Positions 8,901 to 16,448 are shown, counted from the stretch's first letter. The stretch is 64,000 nt of DNA from an uncultured Oscillospiraceae bacterium (GCA_934444765.1 CAKSDC010000003.1:1-64000), one strand, 5' to 3'. Notes: generated from the letters alone by a model not told the origin. A program made the numbers and translations.

Positions 8901-10573
8901 AATGCATAGTCACCAATTGAAGTTACAGTACTTGGTATTTCTATGCTTATTAATGATGTACATCCTTGAAATGCAGAGTTACCAATAGAAGTTACACTAT
9001 CTGGGATTTCTATGCTTGTTAATGATGTACATCCTTGAAATGCACAGTTACCAATAGAAGTTACACTACTTGGTATTTTTACACTTGCTAATGATGTACA
9101 ATCCTCAAATGCACCATAACTAATAGAGGTTACACTACTTGGTATTTCTATACTTGTTAACGATGTACAATCATCAAATGCACTATAACTAATAGAGGTT
9201 ACACTACTTGGTATTTCTATACTTGTTAATGATGTACAATTTTCAAATGCACCGCCACCAATAGAAGTTACACCCTTTGGGATTACCACACTTTGTATTG
9301 AAGTATTACCTTTAAACGCTTCACTGCCTATAGTAGTAACTTTAACACCACCAATTTCGGAAGGTATTACAACATCTGCATCTGAACCGTCATATCCAGT
9401 AATAGTACCAGTACTATTATCAAAGTAAAAAACATTTTTAGGCAAATCTCCATTAGCAGATATTCTAAACTTAGAACTATCAATACTGCTATTGTATACA
9501 TACACAGTGTTTAAACTACTGCAATTTAAAAAGACATTATCACTAATATCTTTAACTTCAACGCCATTGATTTTGGATGGTATTGTTAATTCTGTAGCTG
9601 AACCTACATACTTAGTAATAGTACCATTACTATTATCAAAGTAAAAAACATTTTTAGGTAAATCTCCATTATCAGATATCTTAAACTTAGAACTATCAAT
9701 ATTATCAATACTATTGCATACATAAACAGTATTTAATCTATTACAACCATTAAATGCAGAGTCACCAATAGAGGTTACACTACTTGGTATTTCTATACTC
9801 GTTAATGCTCGACAACTGTGAAATGCACCTTCACCAATAGAGGTTACACTATTTGGTATTACCACACTTTGCATTGAAGTATTACCTTTAAACGCTTCAC
9901 TACCTATAGTAGTAACATCGATACCATTTATAGTAGATGGTATTTCTACATTTGTAGCTGAACCTACATACTTAGTAATAGTACCAGTAGTTTCATCAAA
10001 GTAGAAAATATTTTCAGGTAAATCACCATTATAAAACATTTCAAACTTAGAACTATCAATATTATCAATACTATTGCATACATAAACAGTATTTAAATTA
10101 TTACAACCATAAAATGCACCATCATTAATAGTAGTCACGCCACTTGGAATAGTTATATTCGTTAATGAATAACAATTACCAAAGGTGTATTCCTGAATAG
10201 TAGTTAAACTATTTGGCAATTTTACTTTTTTTAACAAAAGACAATCTTCAAATGCACTAAATTTAATTTGACCTACACCCTCTGGTATTATAACGCTTTC
10301 TAAAGATTCATTGTCCCAAAATGATTTATAACCTATAGTTCTGGTTTGACCACAACGAGTTTTAGAAGGTATTACAACGTCTGTATCAGTACCCTTATAT
10401 TTGGCTATAGTACCATCATCATCGATTTCAAAATCAGATTCATCAGTAGGGGTTTGGTTTCCTTCTGTTGCACTTGCCACAATAGTATTAGTAGCACCTT
10501 GCATAGCCACACCACCTAAAGGACAGAGTATAGTTAGGGATAGCATAAAAGCTATAACTTTTCTGTTATTCAT
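2999..10573 (-). CDS. Giant secreted BspA-like leucine-rich-repeat protein with degenerate dockerin
   Basis: This 2524-residue protein has an N-terminal signal peptide (residues 1 to about 35, ending near VASA). About ten modules follow, each opening with a cap of the form TITKYVGTATDVVIPSEI and then continuing as 23-residue LRR_5/BspA repeats (CTSLTSIEIPSSVTSIG type). After residue about 2200 come three 81-residue extracellular repeats, two of them almost identical. The C-terminus has one dockerin calcium loop (DLVQDGTLN) with a helix, and a partner segment whose loop is missing. BspA-like proteins are surface or secreted adhesins, and dockerins bind cohesins, so secretion and scaffold attachment are inferred. 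The start follows GGAGGC with good spacing. The gene diverges from an ECF sigma factor. Confidence 0.9.
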   Translation of the reverse strand: MNNRKVIAFMLSLTILCPLGGVAMQGATNTIVASATEGNQTPTDESDFEIDDDGTIAKYKGTDTDVVIPSKTRCGQTRTIGYKSFWDNESLESVIIPEGVGQIKFSAFEDCLLLKKVKLPNSLTTIQEYTFGNCYSLTNITIPSGVTTINDGAFYGCNNLNTVYVCNSIDNIDSSKFEMFYNGDLPENIFYFDETTGTITKYVGSATNVEIPSTINGIDVTTIGSEAFKGNTSMQSVVIPNSVTSIGEGAFHSCRALTSIEIPSSVTSIGDSAFNGCNRLNTVYVCNSIDNIDSSKFKISDNGDLPKNVFYFDNSNGTITKYVGSATELTIPSKINGVEVKDISDNVFLNCSSLNTVYVYNSSIDSSKFRISANGDLPKNVFYFDNSTGTITGYDGSDADVVIPSEIGGVKVTTIGSEAFKGNTSIQSVVIPKGVTSIGGGAFENCTSLTSIEIPSSVTSISYSAFDDCTSLTSIEIPSSVTSISYGAFEDCTSLASVKIPSSVTSIGNCAFQGCTSLTSIEIPDSVTSIGNSAFQGCTSLISIEIPSTVTSIGDYAFCNCQALTSIEIPSSVTSIGESAFNDCNSLDTVYVYNSSIDSSKFKISDNGNLPENIFYFDKDTKTITKYVGTATDVVIPSEIGGVKVTTIGSKAFKGNTSIQSVVIPKGVTSIGYSAFEGCTSLASVKIPNSVTSIGEYAFKSCRALTSIEIPNSVTSIGNSAFESCRALTSIEIPSSVTSIGNYVFYGCKALKSIEIPSSVTSIGNYAFYNCTLLTNIEIPKGVTSIGDSAFYGCKALKSIEIPSSITSISDYTFKGCTSLASIEIPDSVTSIGYYAFQKCTSLTSIEIPSSVTSIGVGAFYSCNSLDTVYVYNSSIDSSKFNISDNGDVPENIFYFDKDTKTITKYVGTATDVVIPSEIGGVKVTTIGQDAFKGCTFIKSIQFPEGLTSFSESSFNGCTSLTDIHLPDSLVYTGNNAFGGCTNLKTVTFGENSKLKNIDYGAFMGCTSLDNINIPNTVELISMYAFKGCTSLTDIEIPNSVTEILNNAFENCTSLTSVKIPSSVTSIGDYAFFHCKALKSIEIPSSVTSIGNFAFYDCKSLTSIEIPSSVTSIGECAFRNCQALTSIEIPSSVTSIGNLAFYDCTSLASIEIPSSVTSIGYYAFRGCRALTSIEIPSSVTSIGMYAFYNCTSLTSIEIPNSVTSIGESTFHNCTSLASIEIPSSVTSIGNSAFQSCQALTSIEIPSSVTSIGNYAFNGCKSLTSIEIPSSVTSIGNSAFNSCNSLDTVYVCNSSIDSSKFKINDNGDLPENIFYFDKDTKTITKYVGTATDVVIPSEIGGVKVTTIGQDAFKGNTSIQSVVIPKGVTSIGYNAFYNCKALTSIEIPEGVTSIGEGAFCNCISLASVKIPSSVTSIGQGIFFDCTSLTSIEIPEGVTFIGDNAFYGCTSLKSIKIPSSVTSIGDSAFRNCKALTSIEIPSSVTSIGIYAFYNCTSLTSIEIPSSVTSIGMYAFNSCNSLDTVYVCNSSIDSSKFKINANGDLPENIFYFDKGTGTITGYDGSDADVVIPSEINGGKVITIDKNVFKDCTSLKTISIPDTITYIGDDAFNGCNSLDTVYVCNSSIDSSKFKINANGDLPKNIFNFDETTGTITKYIGSATELTIPSTINGINVTTIGIEAFKGNTSIQSVVISKGVISIGNSAFYGCKALTSIEIPSSVTSIGERAFYNCISLASVKIPSSVTSIGNYAFYGCTSLTSIEIPSSVTSIGNYAFYGCKALKSIEIPSSVTSISSGAFYDCISLTSVKIPSSVTSIGNLAFCNCQALTSIEIPNGVTSIGDSVFRDCQALTSIEIPSSVTSIGEFAFCNCQALKSIEIPSIVTSIGYNAFGNCKALTSIEIPNSVTSIDELAFYGCNSLNTVYVCNSNIDSSKFEISDSGTLPENIFYFDKDTKTITKYVGTVTNVVIPSEINGVQVRCIDSGAFMNCDTIKSVEIPEGVISIGNFAFRGCKSLDVIKVPDSVIFIGYEAFDDTPYLKNFKDVNGFVIINNILCKYKEQSDVTEVTVPSDVVSISGGAFNKCPNIKSVVVQEGVTTIGERTFENCTSLKSVKLPSSITNIGISSFINCKSLTEVNIPNGVKYIADNTFKNCTSLKDITIPNSVNEIYNSAFENCTSLKVINIPNSVDTISGTAFSGHSKLDVVIDCLKSDSKDYTFPEEDDNFHVYYAVTLENTLDSVSSSNVPESGRISTYTDYKTTLTPNTGYNISIEDITIKVGDTVLKEDGYTLKDGVLTIFKDNLTDNVSIEATANLNEYTVTSNLANVKSNGAKVVSHGKEYKVTLTADEGYTLPNSVTVKVGDTVLKDGYTFENGVLTISAEKVTGNITIEATANLNEYTVTSNLANVKSNGAEVVSHGKEYKATLTADEGYTLPNSVTVKVGDTVLKDGYTFENGVLTISAEKVTGNVSITAEGVKRVEPTNYTSIELLRLKKHILGIAKVEDITTLDLVQDGTLNIFDLIALKDKILKG
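3195..3680 (-). repeat. 243-bp tandem repeat, two near-identical copies
   Basis: The copies are offset by 243 bases (compare CCAGTAACC at 3195 and 3438). Each encodes an 81-residue module carrying GYTLPNSVTVKVGDTVLKDG. A third, more diverged copy lies toward 3900. Confidence 0.85.
4850..10150 (-). repeat. 69-bp leucine-rich-repeat array
   Basis: Dozens of 69-base units encode 23-residue LRRs. Blocks are separated by longer repeated spacers encoding the DLPENIFYFD linker and cap. Identity is high enough for recombination between units and for misassembly from short reads. Confidence 0.9.
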
Positions 10574-10609
10574 AAAAAGCCTCCTTCACACACAATATAT
10601 TATAGTTAA

Positions 10610-10638
10610 ATAATACCATAATATTGGAAGATAGTCAA
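10610..10638 (-). promoter_or_regulatory. Promoter of the giant LRR gene
   Basis: Minus-strand TTGACT (10638-10633), 17-base spacer ending in TGG, TATTAT (10615-10610), 37 bases upstream of the ATG. Confidence 0.75.
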
Positions 10639-10684
10639 CTGTATTTTGGAAATTTTAAAATAATATTAATATTTTTTTACTGTG

Positions 10685-10713
10685 CAACATATCTAAGTGT
10701 AAGGTTGTATTAT
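10685..10713 (+). promoter_or_regulatory. Possible ECF-type promoter upstream of the sigma gene
   Basis: TGCAAC, a 17-base gap, then TGTATT lie just before the sigma-factor gene, where a self-recognised promoter would be expected. No good sigma-A promoter is visible. The assignment is tentative. Confidence 0.3.
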
Positions 10714-10742
10714 ATATGAAGTCAAAAGGAGGGCGAAACTAC

Positions 10743-11225
10743 TTGAACGTTCAAACAGAAAAAGCATTTGAAGAGACTATTAATAAGTACAAGGATATGG
10801 TATACAGGTTAAGTTATACCTACTTAAAAAACTCCCATGATGCCGAAGATATCACTCAAGAGGTATTCTTAAAGTACATAACGTTAAATAAAACCTTTGA
10901 AAGCGACGAACATCTAAGATATTGGCTCGTTACAGTAACTATTAATCGCTGCAAGAACCTATTAAGGTCTTCTTGGTTTAAAAAGACACAACCCCTTGAT
11001 GAGACTGTACACTTTGAAGAAGCTAAAAACTACAATCTATATCGTGCAGTTATGACACTCCCAAAAGACTATAGAACAGTAATATATCTGTTCTATTACG
11101 AAGACTATTCTACTAAAGAGATAGCCAGTATACTGAATAAAAAAGATAGTACTATCCGTTCACAACTTGCAAGAGCAAGAAAAAGATTAAAGAATATTCT
11201 ATTGGAGGACTGGAAAGATGAATAA
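10743..11225 (+). CDS. ECF-type RNA polymerase sigma factor
   Basis: Sigma-70 family protein with region 2 (KDMVYRLSYTYLKNSHDAEDITQEVF) and region 4 (LPKDYRTVIYLFYYEDYSTKEIAS, then STIRSQLARARKRL). Only these two regions are present, which defines the ECF group. An upstream in-frame ATG exists at 10716, but AAGGAGGG at 10726-10733 sits 9 bases before TTG 10743. I therefore prefer TTG, giving 160 residues. The 3' end overlaps the next gene by 8 bases, implying translational coupling to its likely regulator. The divergent LRR gene is a possible target. Confidence 0.9.
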   Translation: MNVQTEKAFEETINKYKDMVYRLSYTYLKNSHDAEDITQEVFLKYITLNKTFESDEHLRYWLVTVTINRCKNLLRSSWFKKTQPLDETVHFEEAKNYNLYRAVMTLPKDYRTVIYLFYYEDYSTKEIASILNKKDSTIRSQLARARKRLKNILLEDWKDE

Positions 11226-12519
11226 TCATAATGAAAATAAAGACTATTTTAAAGATACTTTTAAAGTCTTTCACGCTCCAGAAAATACCACTAAGGAGGT
11301 ATTGAATATGGCTAAAAGACTAAGCGATATCAACCAAGACGATGCTAATAACGTCGTTCAAGAAAGTGTAAGTACTAACACTAAAAGAAACTTATATGCA
11401 AAGTGTTTCGCTATTGCTTGTGCATTTACTATTGTAATAGGTGGCGGAACATACTTACATAATATGACTAATAGAAGAGTAGCAGTAGGTAGTAACTCAA
11501 CTGAAGTAGCTACCGAAATAGAAACTGTTCAAACTCCACCTGATGACCAACAGAAAGTAGTAGCAATTGGAAATTCCGAGAGTGAAAATATTAAGTATGA
11601 TAACTTTATGGGAACGTTCTATGACGTGGAAAACCTTTCAGTATCCTACGAATACAGAAACGATAGTATGGAAGTAGCATCTTCTTCTATAACAGGTGCA
11701 TTAACTCCTGAAGAAGTAGACTTAATAAATCAAGCGATAGATTTAACTACCTGTACAGTCTCTAATGAAGATACCTTTAATAACAACAATCCTAAGTATA
11801 ATCAAGACCTAATAAATCAGAATGTTAATCCAAATAGTGCTTCTATTACGTTCGATAGCACAGGAACACACGTAATAGTATATATTATCAATAACAACAT
11901 TGCTATATACTACTATGACGGTTCTACACTCTCTAATACTGATTACTATACTACTAACGATACTAAACTATTAGATACTATTAATGATATAGTTAAATCC
12001 AACGTTGAAAATGTATACATAGAAAACACTATAACAGAAACTTCCTCTGAAGATAGTACACTATTTGGAATTATTCCATTAAGCGAAGATGATACCTTCC
12101 AAGGTAGTGTAGGTATAGTTGATGAAGTTACAACTAATCTAACCTACGACGATATAATGCAAATTAACCAAGCGTCTAACTATGAAAATTGGTTTGAATT
12201 GGACTTTTCTTCATCTGAAATTAATGTAGGTACTAATCAATCTCAAGAAGATAACTCATATTCAGACGTTGCTACTATATATATCAATTCAAACGATAAA
12301 TACAACTATATAGTAACTATATTCTCAACGGTTGTAGAAGTTCAAACTATCAGCGACGACGAAAAGTTTATAGACTACTACTCCACCAATGAACCTTTTG
12401 AAACAGATACAGATATCTATGCAGAAAGATTGAATAGGTTCATTTCAATGAAAATCGCCTCACAAGAAACTACAGAATATACAGAAAAGACTACTGAATA
12501 CTACGACTACACATTCTAA
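11218..12519 (+). CDS. Membrane protein, probable anti-sigma factor partner
   Basis: This 433-residue protein has a cytoplasmic N-terminus of about 60 residues containing HAPENTTKEVLNMAKR, one membrane helix at about 61-80, and a large polar extracellular part rich in Asn, Thr, Ser and acidic residues. It ends in a Tyr/Thr-rich tail. Overlap with the ECF sigma gene and the single-pass topology fit an anti-sigma factor. I see no zinc-binding HxxxCxxC motif, so it would be a non-ZAS type. The extracellular domain is not recognised. Confidence 0.65.
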   Translation: MNNHNENKDYFKDTFKVFHAPENTTKEVLNMAKRLSDINQDDANNVVQESVSTNTKRNLYAKCFAIACAFTIVIGGGTYLHNMTNRRVAVGSNSTEVATEIETVQTPPDDQQKVVAIGNSESENIKYDNFMGTFYDVENLSVSYEYRNDSMEVASSSITGALTPEEVDLINQAIDLTTCTVSNEDTFNNNNPKYNQDLINQNVNPNSASITFDSTGTHVIVYIINNNIAIYYYDGSTLSNTDYYTTNDTKLLDTINDIVKSNVENVYIENTITETSSEDSTLFGIIPLSEDDTFQGSVGIVDEVTTNLTYDDIMQINQASNYENWFELDFSSSEINVGTNQSQEDNSYSDVATIYINSNDKYNYIVTIFSTVVEVQTISDDEKFIDYYSTNEPFETDTDIYAERLNRFISMKIASQETTEYTEKTTEYYDYTF

Positions 12520-12557
12520 TATATCTATACAGAACAAAAGAATATATACTCAAAAAA

Positions 12558-12589
12558 AATCCATAGATAAAATATCTATGGATTTTTTT
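12558..12589 (+). terminator. Terminator of the sigma/anti-sigma operon
   Basis: Twelve-pair stem AATCCATAGATA/TATCTATGGATT with an AAA loop, followed by seven T. Confidence 0.9.
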
Positions 12590-12711
12590 AAATATATTTT
12601 TAATGGGACATACGTCTGTCTTGATGTATAAGTATAATATAAATATACAGTACAGATAGCATTAAATACGCTATCAAAATATAATACACAATATTAAAGG
12701 AGGACTTTTTT

Positions 12712-13086
12712 ATGTCTGCTATAGTTTCAATGCTTGCTATTTTTTGGACGGTGGTTGTACTAATACTATATCACAAACTATTTGACGTAGTATACTTTAA
12801 TCTAATTAATGGAATCGTTAGAGAATTAGTAGTATCATTTATAATAGCTATGGTGATAACTTTCATAACTATTAAATTATGGTGGGTAACTGCCATTATA
12901 TTAGTCATTGCAGGTATACTACTTTCTAAAAAGACGCTAAGTAAAGTACCTTTAGTGATTACCATAATACTTGCAATAGTATTCTCATCACTTTCAGGTA
13001 AACTTAATGAAGCAATACAAAACAACAGTTCCAACAATACTACATACGTTTATACTGTAAGTCAGAACGATACCAATAACATATAG
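12712..13086 (+). CDS. Small hydrophobic membrane protein, unknown
   Basis: 124 residues with about four hydrophobic segments spread from residue 5 to residue 95 and a polar Asn/Ser/Thr-rich tail. AAAGGAGG precedes the ATG. A small dyad (GATAGC/GCTATC, 12656-12676) lies in the leader. It stands alone between two terminators. No family is recognised. Confidence 0.7.
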   Translation: MSAIVSMLAIFWTVVVLILYHKLFDVVYFNLINGIVRELVVSFIIAMVITFITIKLWWVTAIILVIAGILLSKKTLSKVPLVITIILAIVFSSLSGKLNEAIQNNSSNNTTYVYTVSQNDTNNI

Positions 13087-13109
13087 TTTTTTCATATACC
13101 TCTAAAACA

Positions 13110-13141
13110 TAAGCCTATAGATACTATATTCTATAGGCTTA
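13110..13141 (+). terminator. Hairpin after the small membrane protein
   Basis: Eleven- to twelve-pair stem TAAGCCTATAG/CTATAGGCTTA. The following T content is modest (CATTATTGAATTTT). Confidence 0.6.
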
Positions 13142-13181
13142 CATTATTGAATTTTATTAGTTCTGTGTAAATATAAACAAA

Positions 13182-13212
13182 AAAGTCCGTAGAACAAGTA
13201 TCTACGGACTTT
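13182..13212 (-). terminator. Terminator of tRNA-Trp
   Basis: Minus-strand stem AAAGTCCGTAGA/TCTACGGACTTT followed by TTTGTTT, 8 bases beyond the tRNA 3' end. Confidence 0.9.
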
Positions 13213-13219
13213 AACATAT

Positions 13220-13293
13220 TGGCAGGGGTGGTAGGAATCGAACCCACGTCAAAGGTTTTGGAGACCCCTATTCTGCCATTGAACCACACCCCT
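13220..13293 (-). tRNA. trnW: tRNA-Trp (anticodon CCA)
   Basis: A full cloverleaf can be drawn on the minus strand. The acceptor stem is AGGGGTG/CACCCCT, the anticodon loop is CTCCAAA within a GGGGT/ACCTT stem, and the T loop is TTCGATT. The discriminator is G and the CCA end is encoded. It decodes UGG. A strong promoter and a terminator enclose it as a single-gene unit. Confidence 0.97.
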
Positions 13294-13306
13294 AAACGAC
13301 TTAATT

Positions 13307-13335
13307 AGTATATCATATATTTAAGGCGTTGTCAA
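13307..13335 (-). promoter_or_regulatory. Promoter of tRNA-Trp
   Basis: Minus-strand TTGACA (13335-13330), 17-base spacer ending in TGA, TATACT (13312-13307). Confidence 0.9.
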
Positions 13336-13436
13336 TAGGATTTTCAAAATTTTTTAATATTTATTCAGAATACATTTATTAGTAACTACTCAAAATGAAG
13401 TTTCATGTTGAATAGTATTCTAAGTATAGACTATAC

Positions 13437-13468
13437 AATCTCCCATAGAAATGAATCTATAGGAGATT
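13437..13468 (-). terminator. Hairpin after the beta-helix gene
   Basis: Thirteen-pair stem AATCTCCCATAGA/TCTATAGGAGATT with one mismatch, 26 bases past the stop. The T-run is better on the plus strand (TTTTGTTT), so its polarity is unclear. Confidence 0.45.
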
Positions 13469-13493
13469 TTGTTTAAACGTCAAGGTATATCTG

Positions 13494-14717
13494 CTAAATT
13501 AGATTAGAAAGTATGCTTGCAGTTAAGTCTTTATCTTTAGGTTTAGTATACTCAAGCTTAGAATCTTTATCATCAATACCATAACCATCTGATGTTATAT
13601 TATTAAGTATTGAATTTTCTACTTTAATATGATGAACTTTTAACATTTTAATACCAAATATTAGATTTCCCTCTAAATTATTAAATGTGGTATCATTAAT
13701 AATACCAAAACGCTTAGACTTAATAATAGAATTAAAATCATATATTCTATCAAAAGAACATCCACCAATAAATACAATATACCTACAAGAAATTAAATCA
13801 GAGTTACTATTAATATTAAATTTTATATCATGGAACGAACATGCTTCAAAGCTTAACTGATATTTATTACATATACATGAAAATATATCATTGCTTAAAA
13901 TACTACTTGAATAAAATTCGCAACATACAAACTGAACGCATTTGGCATCAGCTTTATCAAAATTAAAATGGCATTTGCTCACATCTAATTTTGCATTTTG
14001 TAATATAACTCTATTCCAACTTTCAAATTCAAAGTGATTTTCCACACCATTTACAGAAAATTCACAAAAATCAAAGGTTATTTCACATCCCATTATAGTT
14101 TTTATTATAATAGTTTTTTCATCCTTTTCTATAATAACTTCTTGAATATTATACTCCTTAATATAGCATTTAAAATATTTAGTATAGTCTATAGTTTCGC
14201 ATAGACTATTTAAAATATCTACACAGTCACCTTTTTTTACTGTATCAAGAAAGTTTTCAGATAACTTATCAAGCAAAGTTTTTTTGTCATCTTCTATTTT
14301 TAGTAGCATAGCCATATCTGAAATAAACTTAGTACTTTTACTATCGTTTGCAACTTCTGTAATAGCAGTAGTACCTTTAACCATTAGCATATCTAAATAC
14401 AGATTATATTTAATACTATTTTCAGTGAATAGGTCGATTAAGATATTTACGAACTCTCTATCGATTTTAGAAGTCTTATCTAAGTACTGTTCAATAGGTT
14501 TGATGTTATCAACACTTGAAACTATCTTTATTATGTAGTCGTTAGAAGTAACAGGTTCATCTCCGAACTTACCCACGGCACATAGTAAAGTCAAATACAT
14601 ATCTACCATTTGACTATCTACAATATTTAAAGGGTGATTTTCAAAAGGTGCTCGTTTATTTTTTGTATCTATTTCTTTAATCTTATTTTCAAAGATGTTA
14701 GTATCGAAGTCTATCAT
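13494..14717 (-). CDS. Unrecognised protein: helical N-terminus plus beta-helix-like C-terminus
   Basis: 407 residues without signal peptide or membrane helix. Residues about 35-165 are predicted helical, with two similar halves that look like a TerB-type acidic helical domain (VDMYLTLLCAVGKFGDE and later DMAMLLKIEDDKKTLLDKL). From about 200 on, short beta-strands recur with regularly spaced Cys and Phe (CEFSVNG, CHFNFD, CCEFYSSS, CSFHDIKF), suggesting a pentapeptide-like or right-handed beta-helix. The protein has many cysteines, as expected for the cytoplasm. Both domain suggestions rest on pattern only. It has its own promoter at 14755-14783. Confidence 0.65.
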   Translation of the reverse strand: MIDFDTNIFENKIKEIDTKNKRAPFENHPLNIVDSQMVDMYLTLLCAVGKFGDEPVTSNDYIIKIVSSVDNIKPIEQYLDKTSKIDREFVNILIDLFTENSIKYNLYLDMLMVKGTTAITEVANDSKSTKFISDMAMLLKIEDDKKTLLDKLSENFLDTVKKGDCVDILNSLCETIDYTKYFKCYIKEYNIQEVIIEKDEKTIIIKTIMGCEITFDFCEFSVNGVENHFEFESWNRVILQNAKLDVSKCHFNFDKADAKCVQFVCCEFYSSSILSNDIFSCICNKYQLSFEACSFHDIKFNINSNSDLISCRYIVFIGGCSFDRIYDFNSIIKSKRFGIINDTTFNNLEGNLIFGIKMLKVHHIKVENSILNNITSDGYGIDDKDSKLEYTKPKDKDLTASILSNLI

Positions 14718-14754
14718 ATTATACCCTCTTTCTAAAAGATATTACATACTATAT

Positions 14755-14783
14755 ATTATATTTCAATATCAAAACTTTGTCAA
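14755..14783 (-). promoter_or_regulatory. Promoter of the beta-helix gene
   Basis: Minus-strand TTGACA (14783-14778), 17-base spacer, TATAAT (14760-14755). Confidence 0.85.
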
Positions 14784-14840
14784 ATGATTTTTTCTGTAAA
14801 AAGTTCAGTCTTGAAAATTTTCAATATTCATTTTAACCAT

Positions 14841-14868
14841 AAAAAATCCCCTATCTAATAGATAGGGG
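14841..14868 (-). terminator. Terminator of the XRE regulator gene
   Basis: Minus-strand stem CCCCTATCT/AGATAGGGG followed by ATTTTTTA, 12 bases past the stop. Confidence 0.9.
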
Positions 14869-14880
14869 TAGTAATTGCAA

Positions 14881-16326
14881 CTATGAGATGTCATCATCTT
14901 GTATAATAACGTTTTGAACTGCTTGCTCTACTGCATTATCATTATCCTGAGTATCGTCTTTAGGTGCTACTACGACAGTTTGACTATTAGTATTCTGTTC
15001 ACTGACACTAACAAGAATATACTCTTTAGGGATTAGTACTATACTATCATTATATAGTACTTCTTCGCAGTTTTGGTCTAAAGATAGGCTTTCATATTCA
15101 GAGACGAACTCTTTAGCGTGTAGAGTGTGTTTTAAGTTGTACATATCATTATAGCAGACGTCTAAGATATTATAGGATACTCTAACGTTCTTATTTAAGG
15201 AGATACATTTAACCGATTGCACACCATTTGTAGAATCATCGTAATACGTTTGAGGGTCGGAATATATAGTAGATAATGATATCGCACTAAATTGATAGTT
15301 CATATCTACATCTGTAACACCCGTAGCACCGTTTTTGGACAGTACAGAAGTACTAATTAAAGTAACACTATCGTAATATGGAGAGTACACCTCTACCAAC
15401 CCGTTAGAACCGTCTAATACAGACTTATATAGACTATATAGTTGACTGCATGATAGACTATCTATTAGAGTAGAATACGATGCACTATAGAACGATACCA
15501 CACTTAGATTAGTATAGTACATATTTCCGTCCTGAGTATATACTTCGGTGTCTATATCATCTTGAGCAGTAGCTATTAAGTCTTTTTGAAGTTGACTATT
15601 AGCATCATAGTTCAAGAATAGTTGTTTATAGCATTCTTCGGAATAGTAGCCGTCAAAATACTCATCATAAGAAGCCTCTACTATAGTAGTAGACTCACTG
15701 CAAGTATCGTCTATATAGTCACTACTTGATAGATAGCCTACGATTCCCATAATAGAACCCATTAATACCAGTCCACTAAGCACACCTACTAATATTTTTC
15801 CATCTTTAGATAGTCTAAATTTTTTGTGAATACTGCTATTACTATTGCTACTTCCAAAAGTATAAGAGTACTTAGTCCTAAGCTGTTCGTTGGTAGGTAC
15901 AGATAGTCTTTTTAAAGACATACTATCTTTTTTTTTGATAGGTACGGGGTCTGTAATATAGTCATAGTTAGTATTAGGAACTTTAACTCTCTTAGAAGTT
16001 TCATCTATAGGAACGTTTTCGACTTCATCATTATCATCAAAAATATTAGGTTTAGTGAGTACTATCTTTTTGCTTTTAGACTTTTTATCTTCTTTAGACT
16101 TATAACTGTTAGTACTAAATATATCCTCATCGTTGCCCTTTAATAGAAGGTCTAAAGAGGTATTAAAGTAATTGCTAATGTAGATAAGTTTATCTATTTC
16201 GGGATATCCTCTACCGCTTTCCCACTTAGAGACTGACTGTCTTGAAACCCCTAAAAGTTCGGCAAACTCTTCTTGAGAAAGTCCTTTACCTTTTCTAAGT
16301 TCTTGTAGTTTATAAGCAAATTTCAT
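14881..16326 (-). CDS. Membrane-anchored XRE-family transcriptional regulator
   Basis: 481 residues from the ATG at 16326. An in-frame upstream start at 16395 is rejected because it lies inside the promoter, and GGAG sits 11 bases before ATG 16326. Residues 5-60 form a Cro/C1-type HTH (LSQEEFAELLGVSRQSVSKWESGRGYPEIDKL). A charged linker follows, then one membrane helix at about 177-199 and an extracellular domain rich in Tyr, Ser and Asp. The topology suggests a one-protein signal transducer that reads an outside cue. Two dyads upstream, one touching the -35 element, suggest autoregulation. The outer domain is not recognised. Confidence 0.8.
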   Translation of the reverse strand: MKFAYKLQELRKGKGLSQEEFAELLGVSRQSVSKWESGRGYPEIDKLIYISNYFNTSLDLLLKGNDEDIFSTNSYKSKEDKKSKSKKIVLTKPNIFDDNDEVENVPIDETSKRVKVPNTNYDYITDPVPIKKKDSMSLKRLSVPTNEQLRTKYSYTFGSSNSNSSIHKKFRLSKDGKILVGVLSGLVLMGSIMGIVGYLSSSDYIDDTCSESTTIVEASYDEYFDGYYSEECYKQLFLNYDANSQLQKDLIATAQDDIDTEVYTQDGNMYYTNLSVVSFYSASYSTLIDSLSCSQLYSLYKSVLDGSNGLVEVYSPYYDSVTLISTSVLSKNGATGVTDVDMNYQFSAISLSTIYSDPQTYYDDSTNGVQSVKCISLNKNVRVSYNILDVCYNDMYNLKHTLHAKEFVSEYESLSLDQNCEEVLYNDSIVLIPKEYILVSVSEQNTNSQTVVVAPKDDTQDNDNAVEQAVQNVIIQDDDIS

Positions 16327-16366
16327 TAATATATCATCTCCGAACTGATTAATAGTTAATAATAAT

Positions 16367-16395
16367 ATTATAACTGTATATAGGATAAGTTTCAA
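16367..16395 (-). promoter_or_regulatory. Promoter of the XRE regulator
   Basis: Minus-strand TTGAAA (16395-16390), 17-base spacer, TATAAT (16372-16367), 41 bases upstream of ATG 16326. Confidence 0.8.
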
Positions 16396-16396
16396 C

Positions 16397-16409
16397 CAAC
16401 TTTAAGTAG
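16397..16409. promoter_or_regulatory. Operator-like dyad, proximal site
   Basis: CAACTTTAAGTAG, an imperfect copy of the perfect dyad at 16449-16463, lies directly against the -35 element of the XRE gene. Confidence 0.5.
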
Positions 16410-16448
16410 CACCAAAAATTTTAAGTATTTGTAGGAATATATTGCCAT

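Noticed and set aside
4110..10613. Plus-strand open frames inside the giant LRR gene (4110, 5478, 7748, 10401)
   Set aside because: They are shadows of the repeated LRR codons and have no ribosome sites. The 10401 frame covers the start and promoter region of the minus-strand gene.
16327..16395. N-terminal membrane helix on the XRE regulator from an upstream start
   Set aside because: The extra 23 codons run through the -10 and -35 elements. The HTH begins directly after the better-placed ATG 16326.
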